A stretch of 22,586 nt of DNA, taken from positions 1-22,586 of the forward strand of contig DATCLA010000270.1 of NCBI GenBank assembly GCA_036564195.1, in the 5' to 3' direction. Position numbers and translations under genes: made by a program. The DNA is from DATCLA01 sp036564195 (GTDB lineage Bacteria > Bacillota > UBA4882 > UBA8346). The notes under the pieces are model-generated. The model saw only the letters and a list, made by a program, of their open reading frames with translations. It searched no databases and was not told the DNA's origin. How positions within the stretch are numbered: position 1 is the stretch's first letter; every line of letters begins with the position of its first letter. This document shows, in pieces, positions 15,154 through 22,537 of this stretch.

Positions 15154-16209
15154 ATGGCACATTTAGAACTTATCAATGTTACTAAACGTTTCGGCAATGT
15201 GATTGCCGTCAATAACTTGAATTTACAGGTTGAAAAAGGTGAATGTTTCTCCTTTCTAGGGCCTTCCGGGTGCGGTAAAACGACTACACTGCGGATGATA
15301 GCGGGATTTGAGGATTTGGATGAAGGCGAATTGAAGGTTGCTGGCCAAGTCTTCTCCTCCAGTTACAAGAAGTACTATTTGCCTCCGGAAAAACGTAACT
15401 TTGCAATGGTCTTTCAGGCGTTTGCAGTCTGGCCCCACCTGTCGGTCTTTGATAACGTTGCTTTTCCGCTTAAAGTTAAAAAATATTCTAAAACGGAAAT
15501 TGCCGAGCGGACCCGGAAGGCTTTGGGGTACACGGGATTGACCAAATTTGAGCAGAGTTACCCCAATGAACTTTCCGGTGGGCAACAACAACGGATTGCT
15601 CTGGCACGGGCCATTGCCTTAAACCCAACCGTAATGCTTTTGGACGAACCTCTTTCCAACCTGGACCCCAAATTACGTGAAGAGATGCGGTTTGAAATTA
15701 AGGACTTACAAAGGAAGCTGGGTTTTACAATCATCTTCGTTACCCACGACCAGTCAGAAGCAATGGCTTTATCCGACCGGATGCTGGTAATGTCCAATGG
15801 AGTAGTCCAACAAATTGATACGCCGATCAATATTTATAACCATCCGGTTAATGATTTTGTCTTTAGCTTTATCGGCTTATCTAACTTTATCCCCGCTGAA
15901 ATTGTGGACGGGAAGGTATACGTTGAAGGAGCCCTTGAAGCAGGCCCCTTGACGGAACAAATCCCTGCCGATGTCCAGGACCGTCTGGTTACCGTAGCCT
16001 GTCGTCCGTCGGAAATCGAGTTTGTCTCCGCAGGTGTCCGGGGTACAATTAAACGTATGTCTTATTTGGGAGATATCGTTGACTATCGGATTGCAATTGG
16101 ACAAATTGAACTACGGGTACAAAAACAACGGCGTAAAGGGGTACTGGAAGAAGGGGAACCCTGTTACTTGAAGTTTAACCGGTTACTCTGGTATCCACGG
16201 AAAAAGTAG
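15154..16209 (+). CDS. ABC importer ATP-binding protein 2
   Basis: 351 residues, same architecture as ATPase 1: Walker A GPSGCGKT (36-43), Q88 in VFQAFAVWPH, LSGGQ (140-144), MLLDEP (161-166), H198 in FVTHDQ, then a TOBE-like domain (VACRPSEIEF ... CYLKFNRLLWYP). Both copies have intact catalytic motifs, so neither is a decayed duplicate. ATG 15154 follows the permease stop by two bases, with AAGGAGAGG at 15139-15147. Two complete ATPases serving one importer recalls the rhizobial glycerol system GlpS/GlpT and suggests a heterodimeric motor, though each might instead work as a homodimer. Confidence 0.93.
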   Translation: MAHLELINVTKRFGNVIAVNNLNLQVEKGECFSFLGPSGCGKTTTLRMIAGFEDLDEGELKVAGQVFSSSYKKYYLPPEKRNFAMVFQAFAVWPHLSVFDNVAFPLKVKKYSKTEIAERTRKALGYTGLTKFEQSYPNELSGGQQQRIALARAIALNPTVMLLDEPLSNLDPKLREEMRFEIKDLQRKLGFTIIFVTHDQSEAMALSDRMLVMSNGVVQQIDTPINIYNHPVNDFVFSFIGLSNFIPAEIVDGKVYVEGALEAGPLTEQIPADVQDRLVTVACRPSEIEFVSAGVRGTIKRMSYLGDIVDYRIAIGQIELRVQKQRRKGVLEEGEPCYLKFNRLLWYPRKK

Positions 16210-16235
16210 GGTTACTAAAGCAGTTAAGCATTTAG

Positions 16236-16261
16236 AAACGGCCTTTCGAGGCCGTTTTTAT
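16236..16261 (+). terminator. Intrinsic terminator of the ABC operon
   Basis: AAACGGCCT/AGGCCGTTT (16236-16244 and 16249-16257) is a perfect 9-bp stem closed by a stable TTCG tetraloop and followed by more Ts. Confidence 0.9.
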
Positions 16262-16359
16262 CGTTAATTATTAGCAATCAGCAAATAATTCATTTTTGAT
16301 TCCTTAGCGGCAGAAGCCATAAAATTCGTAATTTTCCGTTATTATGATAATATATCTGT

Positions 16360-16387
16360 TTGAAAATTTAAGGTGAAGGTATATAAT
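16360..16387 (+). promoter_or_regulatory. Promoter of the UxaA-family gene
   Basis: TTGAAA (16360-16365) and a consensus TATAAT (16382-16387) separated by 16 bases. The transcript would start near 16394, giving a leader of about 150 bases. Confidence 0.6.
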
Positions 16388-16546
16388 GATAAGCATAAGG
16401 AAGGTCGAATAGTCATTTACCAATACCTGAGAATGGTTTTAGCCTGGGCAACAGCGACGAATTTCCGGCTTTGGTCAATAAGTAGCCGCTAGGTTGAAGG
16501 ATCTTATTAATTGCAGTGTTTTGTATATAAATTATTAAAGGTTAAG

Positions 16547-18073
16547 GTGATTTCCATTAGTAAGTTATTACAGATTAATCCCCAAGATAATGTAGCAGTG
16601 GCGCTAACTCCTTTGACACAAGGTACGGTTCTTAAAATTGCCGGTTTCGATCTTACTGTAAAAGAAGCAATTCCCCAAGGCCATAAGGTTGCTCTCTGCG
16701 CAATTGCCAGTGGCCAACCGGTCATTAAGTATGGTTATGCAATCGGTCGGGCGACGCAAAATATTGAACCGGGCCAATGGGTTCATACGCACAATCTGGT
16801 TTCCGGTTTACACGGTAAATTAAATTACATTTATCAACCTACGGATCGTAGTTCATTAAAAGCTGCGAACGTTGACAATAGGCCGGTGCCGGTTTTCCAA
16901 GGTTACCGGCGGGCGGACGGACAAGTTGGGATCCGTAACGAAATCTGGATCCTTAATACAGTCGGCTGTATTAATAAACAAAGTGAACGTCTGGCAATGC
17001 TGGCGCAAAAAAAGTTTGCCGCTGCCATTGCGGCACGGCAAATCGACGGAATTTTCGCTTTTTCCCATCCCTACGGCTGTTCTCAGCTGGGTGCAGACTT
17101 GACCAATACCCAAAAGTTCCTTGCCGGAATGGTCAAGCATCCTAATGCCGCCGGAGTATTGGTGATTGGACTGGGTTGTGAAAACAATCAAATGGCTGAT
17201 TTTCAAAAAATTGTGGCTGATTATGATCAGAAACGGGTTAAATTCTTAGTAATACAAGAAGTAGCGGATGAGATTCAAACCGGTCTGGAGCTAATTGAGG
17301 AACTGATTGCATATGCCCGAACCTTCCAAGCGGAACCAATCCCGGTTTCCGAATTAAAAATTGGCTTGAAATGCGGCGGTTCCGACGGACTTTCCGGGAT
17401 TACCGCCAACCCCTTGGTCGGCCGAATTTCCGATCTGCTGATTTCATACGGCGGTACCTCTATTTTAAGTGAAGTCCCGGAGATGTTTGGTGCGGAGACC
17501 ATCCTGATGAACCGGGCAGAAAACGAAGCAGTGTTTAACCAGATTGTCGCCTTAATCAATAATTTTAAAGATTATTTTGTTAAAAATGGTCAGGAAGTAT
17601 ATGAAAATCCTTCCCCCGGTAATAAAGAAGGCGGTATTACTACCTTGGAGGAGAAATCCCTCGGTTGTATCCAGAAAGGCGGGACAACCGCAGTTACGGA
17701 TGTCTTGAAATATGGTGAAAGGGTTAAAGTCCGTGGTTTAAACCTTTTACAAGCCCCGGGGAACGATATTGTTTCGACCTCGGCAATGACGGCAGCCGGG
17801 GCGCATTTGATTCTCTTTACTACCGGGCGGGGTAACCCAATGGGTGCACCGGTGCCAACCCTCAAAATTGCGACTAACTCCCAATTAGCTTCTAAAAAAG
17901 GACATTGGATCGATTTTGACGCTGGTCGCTTACTGGATGGAGTGGCAATGACCGAACTGACGGAAGAACTTTTCAATTATATCTTGGCGATCGCCAGCAA
18001 ACAGGTATGGACTAAAAATGAAGTTAACGGCTACCGCGATATTGCGATTTTCAAAAACGGGGTAACTTTATGA
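16547..18073 (+). CDS. UxaA/GarD-family sugar-acid dehydratase (altronate/galactarate type)
   Basis: 508 residues from GTG 16547 (AAAGG 5 bases upstream). A TTG at 16511 with AAGGA would add 12 residues; I prefer GTG because the family core begins at INPQDNVAVAL. The N-terminal SAF domain (~1-85) has IPQGHKVAL, KYGYAIGRAT and WVHTHNL. The catalytic part shows QGYRRADGQVGIRNE, SHPYGCSQLGADL, HPNAAGVLVIGLGCENNQ, LKCGGSDGLSGITANPLVG and TTGRGNPMGAP. These are the conserved motifs of enzymes that dehydrate D-altronate, galactarate and related acids to 2-keto-3-deoxy acids with a divalent metal. Full length and intact. Exact substrate cannot be read from sequence. It follows the ABC operon but has its own promoter; a functional link is likely but unproven. 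Confidence 0.9.
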   Translation: MISISKLLQINPQDNVAVALTPLTQGTVLKIAGFDLTVKEAIPQGHKVALCAIASGQPVIKYGYAIGRATQNIEPGQWVHTHNLVSGLHGKLNYIYQPTDRSSLKAANVDNRPVPVFQGYRRADGQVGIRNEIWILNTVGCINKQSERLAMLAQKKFAAAIAARQIDGIFAFSHPYGCSQLGADLTNTQKFLAGMVKHPNAAGVLVIGLGCENNQMADFQKIVADYDQKRVKFLVIQEVADEIQTGLELIEELIAYARTFQAEPIPVSELKIGLKCGGSDGLSGITANPLVGRISDLLISYGGTSILSEVPEMFGAETILMNRAENEAVFNQIVALINNFKDYFVKNGQEVYENPSPGNKEGGITTLEEKSLGCIQKGGTTAVTDVLKYGERVKVRGLNLLQAPGNDIVSTSAMTAAGAHLILFTTGRGNPMGAPVPTLKIATNSQLASKKGHWIDFDAGRLLDGVAMTELTEELFNYILAIASKQVWTKNEVNGYRDIAIFKNGVTL

Positions 18074-18096
18074 GGACGCGCGGTGAGATTTTAAAT

Positions 18097-18123
18097 AAAA
18101 CCTTATAGTGAAAATGGTTTTTG
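18097..18123 (+). terminator. Weak candidate terminator after the UxaA-family gene
   Basis: A 6-bp stem AAAACC/GGTTTT (18097-18102 and 18116-18121) with a 13-base loop runs into Ts. It is A/T-rich and weak, but nothing better lies before the convergent tRNA genes. Confidence 0.35.
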
Positions 18124-18148
18124 TGGAAATTATGAAATTATGGTGAAA

Positions 18149-18173
18149 TAAAAAATCCGAGATTAACCGGATT
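18149..18173 (-). terminator. Intrinsic terminator of the tRNA-Gly/tRNA-Thr unit
   Basis: On the minus strand a 6-bp stem AATCCG/CGGATT (arms at 18168-18173 and 18154-18159) with an 8-base loop is followed by a run of six Ts. It lies just beyond the 3' end of tRNA-Thr. Confidence 0.7.
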
Positions 18174-18184
18174 AATGTTTCGGT

Positions 18185-18259
18185 TGGAGCTGGCGATGGG
18201 ATTTGAACCCGCAACCTGCGATTTACGATACCGCTGCTCTACCGTTGAGCTACGCCAGC
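18185..18259 (-). tRNA. tRNA-Thr (anticodon CGT)
   Basis: A complete cloverleaf on the minus strand: acceptor GCTGGCG/CGCCAGC, D-arm GCTC/GAGC, anticodon stem GCGGT/ATCGC with loop ATCGTAA giving anticodon CGT (reads ACG), T-loop TTCAAAT, discriminator T and encoded CCA. The T-stem GCGGG/CCCAT contains one G-U pair and a C-A mismatch at 50-64, which is unusual. It is probably functional, with a slightly weakened T-stem. It lies downstream of tRNA-Gly in one transcript. Confidence 0.88.
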
Positions 18260-18268
18260 TTTAAAAGA

Positions 18269-18343
18269 TGGAGCGGGCGACGGGATTCGAACCCGCGATC
18301 CTCGGCTTGGGAAGCCGATGCTCTACCACTGAGCCACACCCGC
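18269..18343 (-). tRNA. tRNA-Gly (anticodon CCC)
   Basis: Minus-strand cloverleaf: acceptor GCGGGTG/CGCCCGC with one G-U, D-arm GCTC/GAGC, anticodon stem TCGGC/GCCGA with loop TTCCCAA giving anticodon CCC (reads GGG), T-arm GCGGG/CCCGT with loop TTCGAAT, discriminator T and encoded CCA. It lies nine bases upstream of tRNA-Thr in the same transcript. Confidence 0.95.
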
Positions 18344-18356
18344 ATTAGCATAAAAT

Positions 18357-18385
18357 ATTATATCGAAGTTTATCCTAAAAAGCAA
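18357..18385 (-). promoter_or_regulatory. Promoter of the tRNA-Gly/tRNA-Thr unit
   Basis: On the minus strand TTGCTT (18380-18385) and a consensus TATAAT (18357-18362) are exactly 17 bases apart. The predicted start near 18350 is only about 7 bases before the tRNA-Gly 5' end. Confidence 0.75.
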
Positions 18386-18533
18386 GTGATTTAATTAGGA
18401 ATATTATTCCATAACAAAATTATTTTTAAAGCTATCTAAAGTAAAAGGATTTTTTAAAGATTGGTCGAATTTTTGGTCATGAATGTTTCATAAAAATTGA
18501 ATTGACCCATATTAAACTGTTGGAGGTGTTTTA

Positions 18534-18704
18534 ATGAGTTATAAAATCAATAACGAATGTATCAGTTGTGGCGCCTGCGCTTCGGAATGCCCGGTAGAGG
18601 CCATCAGCGAAGGAACAGACAAATACGTAATTGATGCTGAAAAGTGTATTGATTGCGGTTCCTGTGCCAATGTTTGCCCGGTAGGAGCTCCGAATCAGGA
18701 GTAA
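18534..18704 (+). CDS. 2[4Fe-4S] clostridial-type ferredoxin
   Basis: A 56-residue small electron carrier. Two clusters are fully encoded: C9-x2-C12-x2-C15-x3-C19-Pro and C38-x2-C41-x2-C44-x3-C48-Pro, in the order and spacing of classical clostridial ferredoxins; length is also typical. ATG 18534 follows GGAGGTG at 18522-18528. It is a single-gene unit ended by a strong terminator. Such ferredoxins serve pyruvate:ferredoxin oxidoreductase and hydrogenases in anaerobes, so its presence suggests an anaerobic lifestyle. No redox partner is encoded nearby, and I could not settle on a promoter. Confidence 0.95.
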   Translation: MSYKINNECISCGACASECPVEAISEGTDKYVIDAEKCIDCGSCANVCPVGAPNQE

Positions 18705-18717
18705 TCACTCCGCCGCT

Positions 18718-18745
18718 AATCCGGTTTATTAAAACCGGATTTTTA
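18718..18745 (+). terminator. Intrinsic terminator of the ferredoxin gene
   Basis: A perfect 10-bp stem AATCCGGTTT/AAACCGGATT (18718-18727 and 18732-18741) with loop ATTA runs into Ts. Confidence 0.88.
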
Positions 18746-18772
18746 AATTTTATAATCCCTGTTTAAAAAGAG

Positions 18773-18798
18773 CTGTCCGAAAGGGCAGTTTTTTTTTT
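18773..18798. terminator. Second terminator hairpin, usable from both strands
   Basis: CTGTCC/GGGCAG (18773-18778 and 18783-18788, one G-U) with a GAAA loop is followed on the + strand by ten Ts, backing up the ferredoxin terminator. On the minus strand the hairpin is followed by CTCTTTTT and would end the ribbon-helix-helix gene transcript, whose stop overlaps the T-run. Confidence 0.75.
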
Positions 18799-18979
18799 AC
18801 AACAGCGGCGGTGACAAAAACTCCGGTTCGTCGATGGCCTTTTCCTCCAGGTATTCAATGATTAACCTGTTAACTACTTCAGTCAGGGTCCGTCGTTCAT
18901 AAAAGGTGATATGACGGAGTTTATTATAGAGTTCCGGATCAATCCGGATATGCAAGTCTTTTTTAGCTGGCTGTTTCAT
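18797..18979 (-). CDS. Small ribbon-helix-helix DNA-binding protein
   Basis: 60 residues from ATG 18979. An upstream GTG at 19027 would add 16 basic residues but lacks a ribosome site; ATG 18979 has an AGG close by and GGAGAG 12 bases upstream, neither ideal. Residues 7-14 (KDLHIRID) form the DNA-contacting strand, followed by helix A (PELYNKLRHITFYER) and helix B (LTEVVNRLIIEYLEEK), the Arc/MetJ/CopG fold that works as a dimer. The acidic, proline-rich tail has no known domain. No toxin gene is adjacent, so an antitoxin role is not supported. It is divergent from the PBP gene and might regulate it or itself. Confidence 0.75.
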   Translation of the reverse strand: MKQPAKKDLHIRIDPELYNKLRHITFYERRTLTEVVNRLIIEYLEEKAIDEPEFLSPPLL

Positions 18980-19216
18980 AGTCCTATTCTCTCTCCAGAA
19001 CGCTCTTTTTATGCGTCGGATAACCACCCGGACCGGACGAATACTGATGATACTGTTTTGGTAATATTAAATTATCATAGCTACTTGAAGCAATTGGAGC
19101 AGCGAGTGAGTTTCATAATTTTAAAACTATTATTTTAGCACAAGATATTGGCAGTTTAATCCTGGTTAAACACCATCTATTTGTATTAAAACTGAATCTT
19201 GAGATCTGGGGTTCGC

Positions 19217-21073
19217 ATGATACCGAAAAAACGAAGAAAACGTAGTAAAAAAGTTAAGAACCGGAAATTTCCCCGGACTATTTTGGGTTTGGGTTTGCTG
19301 GGAGGGTTTGGATTAATCTTTGCGGTCTTTTTTAACCCTTGGGTATGGCGGCTTAATTTACGGGCCGAGTTGGAAAAGAGTAAATTTGCTTCTACTGTCT
19401 ACGACCGTAACGGTGAGCCGATTGTGTCGCTTTACGCTAAAAGCCGACTGTGGGCCAGTGCCGCAACTATCCCCTTAAAGCTACAACAGGCCTATGTAGC
19501 TACTGAGGATGCCCGCTTTTATCTTCATAAAGGTATCGATATCCGGGGAATTTTACGTGCTTTATACCAGGATCTTAAGGCCGGCCGGAAAGCCCAGGGC
19601 GGCAGTACCATTACCCAACAGCTGGTTAAAAACCTCTTTTTTTCCCATGAAAAAAACGTAATCCGTAAAATCTGGGAGATGGCTTATGCCATTCGGATCG
19701 AGCAGCAGTATACCAAAGAACAGATCCTGGAATTATATCTCAACAGTATTTACCTGGGGCATGGGGCCTGGGGAATCGAAGCGGCTTCCCGGGTTTATTT
19801 CGGTAAACCGGTCCGGGAATTAAACCTGAATCAAGCAGCTTTACTGGCCGCTTTAGCCCGCAGTCCGGAATATTATTCACCGTTTCGAAACCCGGAGGCA
19901 GCCTTAAAACGGCGTAACCTGGTCTTGCAGCTAATGTATAAATATCATTATCTTACTGCTGCCGAGCTCCGAATTTATCGCGAGAAACCGTTGGAAGTAC
20001 TAAATAGTCCGGGGTCCACCTATGTCGGAGCCTACTTTATTGATTATGTGGTTGACTTTTTAACCCGCCGGACCAAATTAAGTGAACAATACATCCGCGG
20101 TGCCGGATTGAAGGTCTATACTACAATGGACCGGCGGATTCAAAAAGCTGCGGAAGGAGTTTTTAATAATCTCCCTTCTGCCTCCCGGGACCAATGGGGG
20201 GTGTTGCAACCGCAGGGAGCTTTAGTGGCCCTTAATCCCTATAACGGCGCTATCCTGGGCTTGGTGGGCGGCAGGCGCTTTTCCGGTGCGGAGGTTAACC
20301 GCAGTTACCAGATCCGGCGTCAACCCGGGTCGGCAATTAAACCTTTTGTTTATGCCGCAGCGCTTGAAAACGGTTATACTCCCGAAAGCCAGCTGGAGGA
20401 TAAACCGGTACTGCTGGTTATCAACGGTCGGCCTTGGCAACCGCAGAACTACGATAATCAGTACCGGGGGACGGTAGATTTGCGGACCGCCTTGGAAGAG
20501 TCCATCAATACGGTGGCAGTCCAATTGGTCCAGGCACTTGGGGTCAAAAAAGTGTTTAATTTGATGAGACAAATGGGTCTGGAGAGTCTGGTAGAGCATA
20601 ACCGCCGCAATGATCTGGGCTTAGCACCGCTGGCCCTGGGAGGATTAACCCGGGGAGTTTCCTTACTGGAATTGACCGGAGCCTATAGCGCCTTTGTCAA
20701 TCAAGGAGTTTATTCTCGCCCCTTTGGAGTCTTAAGTGTTTACAACCATGACGGGAAATTAATCTACCGGGCTAAACCCCACCAAAAACAGGTGATCAGT
20801 GCGGCTACGGCGAGGAATCTAACCGAGATGATGCAGGGAGTAATTGAACGCGGTACCGGCATCCGGGCGCAAATCGGGATTACGGCGGCTGGTAAGACCG
20901 GAACAACCAACCAAAACACCAACGGTTGGTTTGTAGGATATACCCGGGAACTGCTGGTGGGAGTCTGGATTGGTAATGACCAGGCCAATCAGCCGTTGTT
21001 GGTCGAAGGCGTACCGTTAGGTAGCGGAGCTGCGGCCGGCCTTTGGGCTAACTTTATGCGTCAAGTTTTGTAA
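19217..21073 (+). CDS. Class A penicillin-binding protein (PBP1a-type transglycosylase/transpeptidase)
   Basis: 618 residues from ATG 19217 (GGGG 5 bases upstream; TTG 19199 has no ribosome site). A very basic cytoplasmic tail is followed by one membrane anchor (~21-40). The GT51 domain (~60-250) has ATEDARFYLHKGID with catalytic Glu97, GGSTITQQLVKNLF, and KEQILELYLNSIYLG. The transpeptidase domain (~330-612) has SAIK (Ser372-Lys375), SIN (429-431) and KTG (560-562). It therefore polymerises lipid II and cross-links peptides outside the membrane. It is shorter than many PBP1 proteins and lacks a C-terminal extension. Its 3' end overlaps the convergent flippase gene by 20 bases. Confidence 0.95.
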   Translation: MIPKKRRKRSKKVKNRKFPRTILGLGLLGGFGLIFAVFFNPWVWRLNLRAELEKSKFASTVYDRNGEPIVSLYAKSRLWASAATIPLKLQQAYVATEDARFYLHKGIDIRGILRALYQDLKAGRKAQGGSTITQQLVKNLFFSHEKNVIRKIWEMAYAIRIEQQYTKEQILELYLNSIYLGHGAWGIEAASRVYFGKPVRELNLNQAALLAALARSPEYYSPFRNPEAALKRRNLVLQLMYKYHYLTAAELRIYREKPLEVLNSPGSTYVGAYFIDYVVDFLTRRTKLSEQYIRGAGLKVYTTMDRRIQKAAEGVFNNLPSASRDQWGVLQPQGALVALNPYNGAILGLVGGRRFSGAEVNRSYQIRRQPGSAIKPFVYAAALENGYTPESQLEDKPVLLVINGRPWQPQNYDNQYRGTVDLRTALEESINTVAVQLVQALGVKKVFNLMRQMGLESLVEHNRRNDLGLAPLALGGLTRGVSLLELTGAYSAFVNQGVYSRPFGVLSVYNHDGKLIYRAKPHQKQVISAATARNLTEMMQGVIERGTGIRAQIGITAAGKTGTTNQNTNGWFVGYTRELLVGVWIGNDQANQPLLVEGVPLGSGAAAGLWANFMRQVL

Positions 21074-22367
21074 AGAACGGCCTTAATTCAAGCATACTGG
21101 TTAGAGCTGTAAAGATTTGAATAATGACAATGGCCCAGGCTACCCCGTGGATACCTAAGTGACCGGTTAAAAAGAGCAAGGTGGTTTTCAACCCGATTGC
21201 CCAGAGGCTGATGGTCAGGATGTTATTGGTAGCGCCCGTTGCCGCCATGATGCTGAAGTTGAGCATGGTAAGGGCGGAAAACGGCATACCGGCACTTAAA
21301 ACTTTGATTAGTATCACTGGCTGTAAGGATTGATACAGAAGCCGGGAAATCCAGTCGGAGCTGAGCAGGATCAATCCGAAGCAGCTTAGAGAAATGACCG
21401 CGGTTACCAAATAAAAACAGCGAATTTTAGTCCTGAGAGTGGGTAAGGCGCCGGATTTAAAGCAGGAGCTGATCTGGGGAGAAATCACGGAACCCAGAGG
21501 AAATAGTAGAAGCAACGGAAAATAGGCAACCGGAGCTGCCATACCATTTAACAAGCCTAAACTGTGGGTGCTCTGGGCGACTGAATACCCGGCCCGGATT
21601 AGGAGCCGCGGGATAAGCACCCCTTCACTGGCGCTACTGACTGCGCCTACAATTTGGTTGACTAACAAAGGCCAGGAATATTGCAAGATTTCGATACGGG
21701 GGATGGCCACTGCGACTGCTGTTGACGGGATTAATTCCGGCTGGGGTTGCCGGATAAAAAATAATGTGGCCAGACAAACAAATTCACCGCAGGTTAAACC
21801 AATGATCGGGTAAGTGTAAGACGCCAATGGCAATCGGGAAACTAAATAGTGGAGTCCAATGATGGTGGTGCCGACTTCGGCAAGCTGTTCGGTAACTTCC
21901 GAGAGGGCGTTGGGCCCCATTAAGGAAAATCCTTGATAATAGCCGCGCACGATAGCTGATACTGCTGAAAACGGGATGGCCCAAGCCACAATGGGTAAAG
22001 CCGCAGTGACCCGGGGGTCGCTGAAGAGAAACCGGCTTAAAAACGGGACGCAAAGGTGAAGCAAAGCGGCAGTAATCACTGAAGTGTACAATACCACTTG
22101 AATTGACCAGTTTCTTAAAGCCCCGATAGCCCGGTATTCTCCGCTGACTAGATATTCCGCAACCCACTTGGTCAGCGCTGGGGGCAGGCCAATGGTAGCA
22201 ACACTACTGAGCAGCCGGTAAAGGGGATAAATCATACTAAAGATTCCTAACCCTGCGGCGCCAATCCGTCGGGCGAGCCAGACTCGGTAAAGAGTGCCAA
22301 TCAACTGGATGGCGAGTCCGGAACTGACCAGATAAAAAAAGTTTTTAAGATTGGGCCGTGCTTTCAT
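21054..22367 (-). CDS. Second SpoVB-like oligosaccharide/lipid flippase
   Basis: 437 residues from ATG 22367, preceded by GGAGG at spacing 9; an upstream ATG at 22391 has no ribosome site. It is a polytopic membrane protein of the MATE/MurJ-like superfamily, shorter than the SpoVB-like protein at 2998-4557 but sharing the opening layout: a G-x-x-YRVWLARRIGAAGLGIFSMIYPLYRL stretch, then a TIGLPPALTKWVAE motif. The probable substrate is a lipid-linked wall or surface sugar. It is transcribed towards the PBP gene and overlaps its last 20 coding bases tail-to-tail, with no terminator between them. Specificity (lipid II, spore or exopolysaccharide precursor) cannot be decided from sequence. Confidence 0.85.
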   Translation of the reverse strand: MKARPNLKNFFYLVSSGLAIQLIGTLYRVWLARRIGAAGLGIFSMIYPLYRLLSSVATIGLPPALTKWVAEYLVSGEYRAIGALRNWSIQVVLYTSVITAALLHLCVPFLSRFLFSDPRVTAALPIVAWAIPFSAVSAIVRGYYQGFSLMGPNALSEVTEQLAEVGTTIIGLHYLVSRLPLASYTYPIIGLTCGEFVCLATLFFIRQPQPELIPSTAVAVAIPRIEILQYSWPLLVNQIVGAVSSASEGVLIPRLLIRAGYSVAQSTHSLGLLNGMAAPVAYFPLLLLFPLGSVISPQISSCFKSGALPTLRTKIRCFYLVTAVISLSCFGLILLSSDWISRLLYQSLQPVILIKVLSAGMPFSALTMLNFSIMAATGATNNILTISLWAIGLKTTLLFLTGHLGIHGVAWAIVIIQIFTALTSMLELRPFFTKLDA

Positions 22368-22484
22368 CCTGCTGTTCCTCCGGTTTGCCATGTAAATATT
22401 TATGGGACCAAAGGGATTAATATACTTTCTTACTACCTAATCTCTGAACATTTTTAGACCGGCCTTTGTCCGTCGCGGCTTTTT

Positions 22485-22537
22485 CTCTTTAAAAATGCAG
22501 CTAACTAACTGTTAATTTTTTTTAAATTTTTAAAGAG
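22485..22537. repeat. 12-bp perfect inverted repeat in AT-rich DNA at the window end
   Basis: CTCTTTAAAAAT (22485-22496) and ATTTTTAAAGAG (22526-22537) are exact complements separated by 29 AT-rich bases. It lies upstream of a possible + strand gene (ATG at 22584-22586, with AAAAGG before it, cut by the window edge) and upstream of the divergent flippase gene. It could be an operator, an attenuator stem or curved promoter DNA. Confidence 0.6.

Larger units (their letters stand above)
16210..16546 (+). other. Intergenic region before the UxaA-family gene
   Basis: It holds the ABC-operon terminator (16236-16261), a promoter (16360-16387) and a leader of about 150 bases. The leader contains a weak 5-bp stem (CGGCT/AGCCG, near 16466-16489) and no credible small gene. 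I see no GTAC-N4-GTAC dyad here, so this promoter is not obviously controlled by the same regulator as the ABC operon. Confidence 0.5.

Noticed and set aside
18203..18394. A 63-codon + strand frame
   Set aside because: It lies across the two minus-strand tRNA genes; it is the antisense of tRNA sequence, a well-known source of false protein calls.
18797..18979. Toxin-antitoxin module around the ribbon-helix-helix protein
   Set aside because: No adjacent toxin-sized gene exists on either strand; the neighbours are a ferredoxin and a penicillin-binding protein.
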